Positions 26,424 through 33,548 of a stretch of 39,296 bases of DNA are shown here, piece after piece. Every line of letters begins with the position of its first letter. Position 1 is the first letter of the stretch. This DNA is from Pseudomonas veronii (GTDB taxonomy: Bacteria > Pseudomonadota > Gammaproteobacteria > Pseudomonadales > Pseudomonadaceae). The notes beneath the pieces were generated by a model. That model was not told where the DNA came from and made no database searches. It saw only the letters and a program-made list of their open reading frames with translations. The DNA lies in assembly GCF_001439695.1 (NCBI RefSeq), contig NZ_JYLL01000046.1, positions 1 through 39,296 on the forward strand. The letters are read 5' to 3'. A program made the translations under genes and the position numbers.

Positions 26424-27088
26424 TGACTAAATATAAGCTTGAATTTCGACATAGACCTAATTTTTCAGAGTCTATCGAAGATAGGCATAATAATTTTTTG
26501 AGAGCTGTAAGCGATTTGGGCGTTCCATGGGGTTTGAGCGATTCCCTTAAAGTTCCCCCTATTGGAAGCGAGTTGGTGACCTCGGCGTCATTAGATAAGC
26601 TACTTCCAGTCGGCGTTAAAGGTCGTATTTCATACGCCCTGCGAGATCAGAAGTATCTGGAAGATGATGCGCAGTTTGATGATACTCTGTTTATTGAATT
26701 TACAGCTTCAAAAGTCGACTATTCAGATTTGTTGAAAGTTGTTTTTCCTAGATATATTAAGGCTTTTGGTTCCTATCGCTCGGCTTTGCATGATTGGAGT
26801 GTTACGAGAAGCGATTGGCCTTTAGTGGTAGAAGCTTGTGAAGCTACAAAGAAAGACGTCAATGGTAGGGATGGTGTTTTTCGTATAAGTGCAGCGAATT
26901 ATTTCGATAAGGAATTGTGTTTTCGTGCTTTTGGAAAGGGACCTCGTGAACTTGTTGATTTAATATGTGATTATGTAGAAGAAGTGCGTGAGTTTGAAGA
27001 TGGAGTTTTGATTGTGATTAGTTATAATCCGCTATCTGCCGACGAGCTCCTCAGTGCGGGTGATCGACTAAAAAGCTTGGTGATTTGA
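26423..27088 (+). CDS. Orphan immunity protein 3
   Basis: A 221-aa soluble protein whose ATG overlaps the stop of toxin tip 3 by one base (TAATG). It is larger than the other immunity proteins, has no signal peptide and no family that I recognise. Low GC (many AT-rich codons) fits the toxin cassette. It is the last cassette gene before a terminator and a conserved minus-strand gene, so it probably marks the original downstream end of one CDI locus. Confidence 0.7.
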   Translation: MTKYKLEFRHRPNFSESIEDRHNNFLRAVSDLGVPWGLSDSLKVPPIGSELVTSASLDKLLPVGVKGRISYALRDQKYLEDDAQFDDTLFIEFTASKVDYSDLLKVVFPRYIKAFGSYRSALHDWSVTRSDWPLVVEACEATKKDVNGRDGVFRISAANYFDKELCFRAFGKGPRELVDLICDYVEEVREFEDGVLIVISYNPLSADELLSAGDRLKSLVI

Positions 27089-27199
27089 TTGTTTTTTTGG
27101 TCAAGATGGTCGGTGTAGGGCTGTTTTGACTGGGCCTGGTAGAGTTGTTGGGAAGATTCTGCTTTTATGGTTATTTAATAAAATGGTTTTATATATCGG

Positions 27200-27226
27200 C
27201 CGGGCAGTTATGGTTTAACTGCCCGG
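27200..27226. terminator. Strong hairpin between convergent genes
   Basis: An 11-bp perfect stem, CCGGGCAGTTA (27200-27210) and TAACTGCCCGG (27216-27226), with a 5-base loop, sits between plus-strand immunity gene 3 and the minus-strand gene at 27235-27489. T-rich sequence flanks it on both sides, so it can serve both directions. The preceding 110 bp (27089-27199) hold no gene that I can support. Confidence 0.75.
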
Positions 27227-27234
27227 ATTCTGCT

Positions 27235-27489
27235 TTAGATCTTCGAGTTTGATTTCCGTCCAATAACATCCAGCAGATCGCACCCATCCCGCAGCGGTAT
27301 AGCCAGCAGCAGCGCAAAATCATGCAACACAACCGCATCACTGCTGATCTTTTCCCGAAATGCCAGATTCTCCAAAAACTGAGTCACCGCACGAATACGA
27401 TACGCGGCAGCCTCATGGAGGACATCGAGGGGCGCTTGCGTGTCGATCACCAACGCGGGAATGGTTGAGTCGTGGCCTGTTAATGGCAT
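27235..27489 (-). CDS. Small conserved protein, 5'-clipped copy
   Basis: An 84-aa protein (MPLTGHDSTIPALVID and DGCDLLDVIGRK) that is a close paralogue of the gene at 33764-34033. The short Pseudomonas family is possibly DUF3077-like, but I am not certain. The paralogue has four extra residues (MNRY) before MPLTGH and its own upstream region. Here the match is cut right at the first ATG by the tip of MITE copy B, so the ribosome site and promoter are lost. It is probably silent unless the MITE supplies expression on that strand. Confidence 0.65.
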   Translation of the reverse strand: MPLTGHDSTIPALVIDTQAPLDVLHEAAAYRIRAVTQFLENLAFREKISSDAVVLHDFALLLAIPLRDGCDLLDVIGRKSNSKI

Positions 27490-27490
27490 G

Positions 27491-27645
27491 GGAAATAGGG
27501 GAAATAGGGGTCAGACCACGTTTTGCATTTATGGAGTTTTTGTAACTATTGTTCAGTCCTTTAAAAAGAGAGTTATCCGAGGAGTGGTATGTCGTCCGAA
27601 GGCTGTTTTTTCTTAGTCTTATAATGGTGGTCTGACCCCTATTTC
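27491..27645 (+). mobile_element. MITE copy B with a duplicated tip
   Basis: The 145-bp element occupies 27501-27645 with intact 19-bp inverted ends. Immediately left of it is an extra GGAAATAGG (27491-27499), a second partial copy of the tip. That suggests a nested insertion, slippage, or recombination between two copies. On the left is the clipped minus-strand gene; on the right is the middle of a cdiA-like gene. The copy therefore lies at a junction of two unrelated gene fragments. Confidence 0.88.
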
Positions 27646-28998
27646 TCTAATTGGTTCGCTGGTGCCGACAAAGCAGGTGCAAGTACTAGCACCGTCCAAG
27701 GTGTTAACCCGAGTGCGGGCTCAACCTTGGCGGTTACTAACTCCTCCAAAGATATTTTCACCTGGACGTCAGCGGGTGATATCGCCCTGCGCACTGGAGG
27801 TCGGGCGGTAATCTCTAGCGGGATTTCTACGGCCATCCAGGGCGGAAGTTTCGGCGACAATTTCAATGCTGCCTTGCTGGGAGAGGCTGGCAACGTTGCG
27901 ATGGCTACCGGTTTTAATTGGGTGGGTGACTACGTCACCTTCCCGAATGGAAGCCCTCAAAAGATCATTGCTCATGCATTGATGGGCGGATTGCTGGCGG
28001 AAGCGACCGGCAGTGATTTCAAAACCGGGGCTGCGGCGGCTGGGTTGAATGAAGCGCTCATCAATCAATTAACTTGGGCCGCCCAAGGCAATAAAGACAT
28101 CACTTTGATGCTTTCACAACTGACTGGGTTGTTAGCAGCGGCGGCGGTTGATGGTGATTTAGAGAAAGGCTCTCAGATTGCTCAGAAGGCGACGACGTTT
28201 AACTACCTTTACCACAAAGAAGTCGAGGAGATGCTTCGGGAGGTTGACAGCAAAAGTACGGAACAAGAGAAAAGGGCGGTTAGGGAGCGGTATGCGGCCC
28301 TTGATCAGCAGAGAAATGACGAATTGGATGCGCTCTGCGCGCGCGATCCGCAACGCTGCAGGGGTATTGCTATCTCGTTGGCGAACGATGATCAGAAACT
28401 CGTCGATCTGGTAGGTAAACTTAGGTCCCAGGGACAGGGTGGTGCTGCTTCTGCTGTAGGTTTTGTGATAGGGAGCAACCTAGACGCTTCCAGCAAAATT
28501 GCTGCAGATATCAGCTCTGCTGGCGGTGGGGTGTTGGTTAAGCTCGGGGCGGAGGCTATCAAGGCTGGAGTTGGAGTAACATTACCCTCGCGCTCTGGAG
28601 CAGGGAAAGGGAAGGGTAGTCAGGGTGAAGCTGTGGGTCCTGATGTACCGCAGGGTGCAAAAGCGACAGTTCAGGGACCTTTGGTTTCTAAAGGGTCCGA
28701 TGTAACGCCAGAGATCATTCAAAAAGCATTACAAGGTGATCCTGCTATTAGCGGTCAAAATTTTGTTTCATTACCTGCGGTTCAGAGATACGTTGATCGT
28801 CTTCTTAAGGGTGATGTCGCTCCTCCAATTAAAATGGATGGAAATATAATTGTTGATGGGAATCATCGTTATATCGCTGCGAAAATATTAGGGCGAAGTC
28901 CAGAGGTGGCTCCAGGAACATTGTCACCGAGCAAAGCTGGACAAACCAAACCTGTATCAGATGTAAAAATTGATCCGGTAGATTGGGGGAATAGATGA
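27646..28998 (+). pseudogene. Second cdiA 3' fragment with ParB-fold-like toxin tip
   Basis: A 450-codon in-frame fragment starting right at MITE copy B. Its first part aligns with the resident CdiA pretoxin region: ISTAIQGGSFGDN here against LSTAIQGGSFGDN, GSPQKIIAHALMGGLLAEA against GPQKIALHALVGGLLSEA, and FNYLYHKEV against YNYLNHHEV. The hinge GGTGCAAAAG is at 28654-28663 (QGAKATVQG). After it the tip carries PIKMDGNIIVDGNHRYIAAK, the DGNHRY-type motif of ParB/Srx-fold nucleases, suggesting a DNase or NTPase-linked toxin. It lacks all upstream TPS sequence, so it cannot be secreted alone. ATGA overlap with immunity gene 4. Confidence 0.82.
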
Positions 28999-29474
28999 TA
29001 ACTATTTACTTTGAGACAGGTGAGACTATGGACTTGCCTTTGGATAGTCTAGCTAATTCTATATTTAGTGGGTTGGAGCTTCATCGTGCAATTTTTGATA
29101 ATTTTGATGTTTCTGGAGCAAATTTTACAAATTCGAATTTGAGAAATGCATCTTTTAATCACTCTATATTGAATGGGGCGGTAATGCATGGTGCCGCTCT
29201 TATGAATGCGACACTGGTTGGCGTACAGATGAAACGGGCGGATCTTTCAAGTGTTATAGCAGTTGGGGCTGACTTTACCGAGGCCGATCTTTCATCGTCT
29301 GGTCTGAAAAATGCGGATGTTTTTGGCGCTAGTTTCGTAAGAGCTAATTTATGCGATGTTAATTTTGACGTTAAAAGAATAGAAAACGCTTCTTTTTCTG
29401 GTGCTATATATAATGAAGGGACAGTTTGGCCTGAAGGTTTTGATCCTATAATGTTTGGTGCGACCAAAATTTAA
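28995..29474 (+). CDS. Pentapeptide-repeat immunity protein 4
   Basis: A 159-aa protein made largely of pentapeptide repeats of the A(D/N)Lxx type, such as GANFTNSNLRNASFN, KRADLSSVIAVGADFTEADL (20 residues shown) and RANLCDVNF. These form a right-handed quadrilateral beta-helix. Its ATG overlaps the stop of the ParB-like toxin tip, so it is the probable immunity protein. DNA-mimicking pentapeptide proteins are known (the Qnr/MfpA group), and pentapeptide immunity genes occur in polymorphic toxin loci. A DNA-mimic mode against a nucleic-acid-targeting toxin is attractive but unproven. Confidence 0.85.
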   Translation: MITIYFETGETMDLPLDSLANSIFSGLELHRAIFDNFDVSGANFTNSNLRNASFNHSILNGAVMHGAALMNATLVGVQMKRADLSSVIAVGADFTEADLSSSGLKNADVFGASFVRANLCDVNFDVKRIENASFSGAIYNEGTVWPEGFDPIMFGATKI

Positions 29475-30040
29475 TTTTAGTCTCTCTATTCGGTGCAAAA
29501 GCTACTGGTGGCGCTGCTGGAAAGGTAGATGATCTTGCGTCAACTAAGGTCAAGTGGGTTGATGAGAATGCAGGTATGAGTTCGCGTGCCCGTGATTACA
29601 ATGACTCAGCAACCGGTGCTCGCTCCAATCCTGCAACCCAATCTGGCCAAGCTCCTGCGCTAGAAAGAACAATGCCGGATGGATCAATAAGGTTGGTTAA
29701 ATTCGATGGTGTGGATGGTGAAGTTTTAGTTGATCGCAAGATTTCGGTTGGGGAAATAGGGGTCAGACCACGTTTTGCATTTATGGAGTTTTTGTGACTA
29801 TTGTTCAGTCCTTTAAAAAGAGAGTTCTCCGAGGAGTGGTATGTCGTCCGAAGGCTGTTTTTTCTTAGTCTTATAATGGTGGTCTGACCCCTATTTCTCC
29901 ATGTCCAGGGTTCGCCACTTACTGTGCCACTGCCTGATACACGGCATTTGGACGCGCATATGCCAGGAGGATTTAGATATAATCCGGGCGGTCCAGGGTC
30001 AGCTCTCCCGGCATACCCTCCGAAAAAAGGAGCTGAGTAA
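29475..30040 (+). pseudogene. Orphan toxin tip 5, chimeric across a MITE
   Basis: Left part (29475-29752) starts FGAKATGGAAGK from the hinge at 29492-29501 and has ALERTMPDGSIRLVKFDGVD and VLVDRKISV, a restriction-endonuclease-like FDG...DRK signature. MITE copy C then follows. Right part (29898-30040) reads HVQGSPLTVPLPDTRHLDAH and ends PAYPPKKGAE, stopping TAATG onto immunity gene 5. The two parts are not in frame after removal of 145 bp, and the right part does not look like the end of a DRK-type nuclease. This may be a fusion of two different toxins at the MITE. Confidence 0.68.
29753..29897 (+). mobile_element. MITE copy C (145 bp)
   Basis: Intact 145-bp copy with 19-bp inverted ends, nearly identical to copy A. 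It breaks orphan toxin tip 5. The toxin frame runs into it and ends within about 45 bases. Its outward TATAAT lies about 150 bp ahead of immunity gene 5, so it could help transcribe that gene. Confidence 0.9.
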
Positions 30041-30471
30041 TGCATTCCATACCGCTAGAGCTTGCGAAGCAAAAGTTAATTTTTTACGTGGCTCAGGATT
30101 TGGACCAGTCTATTAGATCTAATGTGCAGCAGCTTGTGAATGAGGTTGCTGCGTCAAGAATATGGAGCGTTACTCCGCCAAGCTTTATTGACGAGATAGA
30201 CGAGAGTGGTACGGAAGTAGTAGGTGGGATTTTGGAAATTTATTCGGCTTTGCCGCCAAACCTACTTCCTATTGAGATGGACTCAAAAAACCTAGATGAC
30301 GTAGAGGCGCTGGTAGGTGCCGTAAAAAAACTATCTGAAAATGAAAGTCTTTCCTTTGAGTTTCAGTTAGATACTACTTATGTTGGCGCTATTGAGGACG
30401 GTGTTATTGATCGAGTCCTGCTGGACGGTTTGCTAGTACCGTGGCGAAATCACCTCAAAGGGAAAATTTGA
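30040..30471 (+). CDS. Orphan immunity protein 5
   Basis: A 143-aa acidic soluble protein whose ATG overlaps the upstream toxin stop (TAATG). No recognised family and no signal peptide. The next toxin tip starts in the base after its stop. It probably pairs with the C-terminal piece of tip 5 that follows the MITE, since that piece directly abuts it. Confidence 0.68.
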   Translation: MHSIPLELAKQKLIFYVAQDLDQSIRSNVQQLVNEVAASRIWSVTPPSFIDEIDESGTEVVGGILEIYSALPPNLLPIEMDSKNLDDVEALVGAVKKLSENESLSFEFQLDTTYVGAIEDGVIDRVLLDGLLVPWRNHLKGKI

Positions 30472-30804
30472 GTTGGTGCAAAAGGTGGGGCGAAGACTCC
30501 ACAAACTGTAGAGGAAATATCAAACCCTCCACAGGCACCGGTAATTCCGTCAGGGTGGGTCAGTCGACCAGGGCGAAATGGTGGTGAAATCTACTTTCCG
30601 GCTGGTACTGATCCCGCGAAAGGGGAGCACATTAGAGTTATGCCGCCTGGCTCATCACCTGTTCCAGGATATGAGGACGGATACTGGCGTTGGCAGAACT
30701 CCGGCAAGCAACCGATGAATCCGTCGACAGGTAAACCGGGTATCGGGCAGGGAGATACACATGTTCCGCTTCCACCAGACTCTTTACCGCCTGTTCGTCG
30801 TTGA
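30472..30804 (+). pseudogene. Orphan toxin tip 6, intact but startless
   Basis: A 110-codon open frame with no initiation codon near its beginning. It starts VGAKGGAKTPQTVEE from the hinge GGTGCAAAAG (30475-30484). The C-terminal part reads GEHIRVMPPGSSPVPGYEDG, then RWQNSGKQPMNPSTGKP and DTHVPLPPDS. The RVMPP...GY...GQPxxPxTGKP...THxPLP arrangement is one that I associate with a common nuclease-type polymorphic toxin tip, but I cannot name the family with confidence. It is complete to its natural stop, so it could become active if joined to cdiA at the hinge. Confidence 0.72.
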
Positions 30805-30832
30805 AAGGCTATGGACTTAATTAGAGGGACAT

Positions 30833-31225
30833 ATGTACACATTGCCAGACGATTTTGATTTTCTGCTGCTTTCCGGGTGTTACTTGGAAATGGTTTGTTT
30901 TGGTGTGCGCGTCACAAGGCTGGACTTTTCACGCCCACAAATTGCACCCGGCGTTCCTCCATATAAGGTTTCCTTCTGTGTTGAAGCAGGATTGACGTAT
31001 CAAGTTGGTGATGTTTCGGGGAGACGAGAATTCACGGATTCATCTACCAGTGCACCCTTGTTAGATTTTTTGTTGAAAGATGTCGTTTTGGTCGAGGAAG
31101 TCGAGACTGCTACATTGCAGGTATCATTCAGTTCTGGCGATAGGATTGTAATCGAGGCTGACTGTAGCGGTGACTATGAATCCTATTCGATTTATCTGGA
31201 TTCTGGTGATGTTATAGTTGTTTAA
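30833..31225 (+). CDS. Orphan immunity protein 6
   Basis: A 130-aa acidic soluble protein, 28 bp after toxin tip 6 and with its own ribosome site (GAGGGA, 5 bp before ATG), unlike most other immunity genes here, which overlap. Family not recognised. A hinge-like GGTGCAAG follows two bases after its stop. Confidence 0.7.
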   Translation: MYTLPDDFDFLLLSGCYLEMVCFGVRVTRLDFSRPQIAPGVPPYKVSFCVEAGLTYQVGDVSGRREFTDSSTSAPLLDFLLKDVVLVEEVETATLQVSFSSGDRIVIEADCSGDYESYSIYLDSGDVIVV

Positions 31226-31258
31226 TTGGTGCAAGGTGGCAGTTCAGTAAGGGAAGGG
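31226..31258 (+). pseudogene. Remnant of toxin tip 7 (hinge only)
   Basis: About 33 bp starting with a degenerate hinge GGTGCAAG (31228-31235), directly after immunity gene 6 and ending at MITE copy D. It looks like the first bases of another displaced toxin whose remainder was lost at the MITE. Confidence 0.5.
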
Positions 31259-31403
31259 GAAATAGGGGTCAGACCACGTTTTGCATTTATGGAGTTTTTG
31301 TGACTATTGTTCAGTCCTTTAAAAAGAGAGTTATCCGAGGAGTGGTATGTCGTCCGAAGGCTGTTTTTTCTTAGTCTTATAATGGTGGTCTGACCCCTAT
31401 TTC
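31259..31403 (+). mobile_element. MITE copy D (145 bp)
   Basis: Intact copy with 19-bp inverted ends. Left of it is the hinge remnant of toxin tip 7; right of it the reading frame of a third cdiA-like gene begins mid-domain. As with copy B, this places a MITE at the junction between a cassette remnant and a cdiA 3' fragment. Confidence 0.9.
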
Positions 31404-32127
31404 TCCCGCGCTTTCTTCCATGGCGGGTACCGCAGCGGCGAGCACTATCAACAACAAAGGCAACATTGGCCTGGTGCTTAAGGACGTGACGAGCCAAGAC
31501 GCTCTGAAAGGGTATGCCACGGGTGCGGTAATCGCCGGCTTTGACGCAGCCTTCACCGACGGTTGGGGCAGAGAGTTGACGTCTGAGGGCAACTATAAAA
31601 CGGTGAGTTACGCGGAGCGGGTTAAAGCCTATACCGCGAATACGGCGTTGAAAGGCGTGCTGAGCGGCAAAGATAAAAGCTCTTGGCTGACGATCGCGGG
31701 CACTGGAGCGTTGACTGAAATTTATCAATATTCCGCTGGGCGCGGTCCGGATACACGACCGGGAGTCGACAGAGTGAAGGGGCCTGAATACGAGGTGTTA
31801 CCTGATGGATTTGTTCCTCGTGAAGTCTACAACGGGGTAGACAGAGATGGTAAAAATATCGGTCTCAATCTAACCGAAGGCTGTGGCATATTTTCTATTT
31901 GTCATGGCACTCCAATTAGTAATGGGTTAAATCAAGTTCCTGGATTTAATTCTTTCGCGACCTTGCATGACACATGGATGAGTGATTTGGAAACGTACAA
32001 GGGAGATGAAATGTCGTTTCTTGAAAATATTGGAAGTATGCCCCCGGCGCTATTTGTTAACTATGGTGCGATCTATGACAAATATCGGCCTCAAATCGAA
32101 GCGGAGAAAAAACGTGCGCAGAATTAG
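31404..32127 (+). pseudogene. Third cdiA 3' fragment with toxin tip 7b
   Basis: An in-frame fragment (ALSSMAGTAAASTINNKGNI against ALTSVASGSTVSFINNGGNI of the resident CdiA, then DALKGYATGAVIAGF against KALKGYATGALAAGF). It diverges after that, into a tip with RGPDTRPGVDRVKG, GCGIFSICHGTPISNGLNQ and FNSFATLHDTWMSDL. It has no GGTGCAAAAG hinge, so this tip belongs to a different class of junction. The first ATG (31420) lies inside the conserved domain; there is no secretion sequence. Toxin activity unknown. Its stop lies inside the start of the lipoprotein gene that follows. Confidence 0.78.
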
Positions 32128-32446
32128 TCTCTTTGTATTATTCGCCTTTTTAATCACAGGGTGTGCACCTTCTTACTCTGGATGGAAGAACAGTAAGGAT
32201 GCTTGGGTGGGAACAACATTGGATTCGCATAATCACTCCATTTGTCAACGAGATTGTGGCGGGTCGCTATGGTCCCCGGTGAATAAAAATCGCGTGTTTG
32301 ATCGTGTTGTTGCTGAAGGAAAAAATAAACGGATTTACATTACGTGGATCAGGGATTGCCATTACTCTGTGTTGGTTTCCGAGGAGGGTATCATTAGAGC
32401 GTGGCGGCCCGAGGGACGCAGTGATGAAAATTGCTATATATACTAG
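32114..32446 (+). CDS. Lipoprotein immunity protein 7b
   Basis: A 110-aa lipoprotein (signal VLFAFLITGC, Cys17) starting at GTG 32114, with GGAG 8 bp upstream, overlapping the toxin end by 14 bp. A small secreted lipoprotein right after a toxin tip is probably its immunity protein. Its membrane location suggests that the toxin acts in the periplasm or on the envelope, unlike the nuclease-type tips elsewhere in the array. Four cysteines in the mature part may form disulphides. The frame is open upstream, but the signal peptide fixes the start. Confidence 0.7.
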   Translation: MRRISLFVLFAFLITGCAPSYSGWKNSKDAWVGTTLDSHNHSICQRDCGGSLWSPVNKNRVFDRVVAEGKNKRIYITWIRDCHYSVLVSEEGIIRAWRPEGRSDENCYIY

Positions 32447-32448
32447 TG

Positions 32449-32857
32449 GAAATAGGGGTCAGACCAGAATGGCACTTACTTAACCTTCTTCGGATGCCCA
32501 TTCTTGCGTACCTCGGCCCTTGCCGCTCCTCGTGCCTGCATCAGCTTGGGGTAAGGTTTTGGCCTTCGTTTTACAGCACGGGGCTCTATCCTACTCGGCC
32601 GATTTCCAACACGTTTTCGGGCAATCAGCTGGAGCAATTTCAACACCTCGTCGCCTTGCTTACCCGTCCCGTACTGCCTCAACGCGAGGCACAACTGAAG
32701 GCTATGTTTGAAGCTCAGTTGTCGCGGTAAACAATCCGCCAAGAGCGCTGATTGGGCCATTACCATCCGAATCAAATTGTGCGCCAGCAGATACACCCAT
32801 AACTCTTTGACGGCCATGCCAGGCGTCTTGCAGCTCAGCGTTTCAAGCCCCAGCGAG
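32449..32857 (-). mobile_element. IS4-family element remnant with MITE-like end
   Basis: The left edge has GAAATAGGGGTCAGACCA (32449-32466), identical to the first 18 bp of the MITE ends. The interior codes, on the minus strand, for the C-terminus of an IS4-type transposase. The transposase's upstream part and the other end are missing; MITE copy E abuts the break at 32858. This links the MITEs to a specific IS family that could have moved them. Confidence 0.82.
32476..32857 (-). pseudogene. IS4-family transposase, C-terminal fragment
   Basis: About 127 residues from SLGLETLSCKTPGMAVKELW to KNGHPKKVK and a natural stop. ETLSCKTP, WVYLLAHNLIRMVMAQSA and EPRAVKRRPKPYPKL are typical of the C-terminal end of IS4-family transposases. 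About two thirds of the protein, including most of the catalytic DDE core, is absent. The open frame continues into MITE copy E only by chance. Confidence 0.82.
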
Positions 32858-33002
32858 GAAATAGGGGTCAGACCACGTTTTGCATTTAAGGCGCTTTCGT
32901 GGCTATTGTTCTGTTCTTTAAAAAGAGAGTTATCCGAGGAATGGTGTGTCGTCCGAAGGCTGTTTTTTCTTAGTCTTATAATGGTGGTCTGACCCCTATT
33001 TC
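32858..33002 (+). mobile_element. MITE copy E (145 bp, diverged)
   Basis: Same length and inverted ends as copies A-D, but with more internal changes (for example GCATTTAAGGCGCTTTCGTG, a 20-base segment, where A-D have an ATGGAGTTTTTGTG-like run). It is therefore an older or separate copy. It directly adjoins the cut end of the IS4 transposase. Confidence 0.88.
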
Positions 33003-33147
33003 TCTTCAACATCAATCTGAACTTGCAACACCTGGACAATTACAACGTTGGCTTTCATCGCCTAGTAACCGAGCGAAGCCAAACAGATAGCCTCGCCCCT
33101 GCTCATCCACTTTCACCGATCTTTTTTGATCTAAGACCTTTTATCAA

Positions 33148-33450
33148 TCAAGCATTGAACCTGGTTTTAACTTCTCCATCACGCGCATAAGTCATCACAA
33201 ACGAACTCCAATTTTCACCACGTCTGGTGGCGCACTCCCTCAACTCCTTCACCAAACGATAGAGGATTGCGCCATTGTAATCCGTTTCCGCATCCGTCAT
33301 CCGAACCCCTTTGTTCTCGACAGTAAGAACAGTTTCTATATAACCCGAACCTACTGTTACCTCATAAAAAAAAGAGTCGTAGCCATCCACGATACCTGCA
33401 TCTAGCAGCTCAAAAATCTGTTTCACTAACTGTACGTCTTGAGTAACCAC
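33148..33450 (-). CDS. Orphan immunity protein 8 (YezG/DUF600-like)
   Basis: A 100-aa protein on the opposite strand. YDSFFYEVTVGSGYIETVLT, LVKELRECATRRGENW and SSFVMTYARDGEVKTRF follow the pattern of YezG/DUF600 immunity proteins. Its GTG start overlaps the stop of a toxin fragment (TAGTG). It is the only cassette gene in reverse orientation, so this piece was inverted or came from another locus. The 145 bp on its 3' side (33003-33147) hold no gene that I can support. Confidence 0.68.
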   Translation of the reverse strand: MVTQDVQLVKQIFELLDAGIVDGYDSFFYEVTVGSGYIETVLTVENKGVRMTDAETDYNGAILYRLVKELRECATRRGENWSSFVMTYARDGEVKTRFNA

Positions 33451-33548
33451 TATATAACCTCCGGAATCTTATGAGCCTCATTTTCAAAGAAAACTTTTTC
33501 GGTCTTTCCATTTATCGTATAGGTCAACTCCATGTTATCAGGACGCGG
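33450..33548 (-). pseudogene. Toxin tip 8, 3' remnant on the minus strand
   Basis: About 32 codons (RPDNMELTYTINGKTEKV to HKIPEVI) ending TAGTG onto immunity gene 8, and cut on its upstream side by MITE copy F. Too short to assign a family; the coupling to an immunity gene is the evidence that it is a toxin end. Confidence 0.6.

Noticed and set aside
31982..32113. Extended N-terminus of the lipoprotein immunity gene
   Set aside because: The longer frame overlaps the toxin end; GTG 32114 gives a clean lipoprotein signal with a ribosome site, so the earlier start was discarded.
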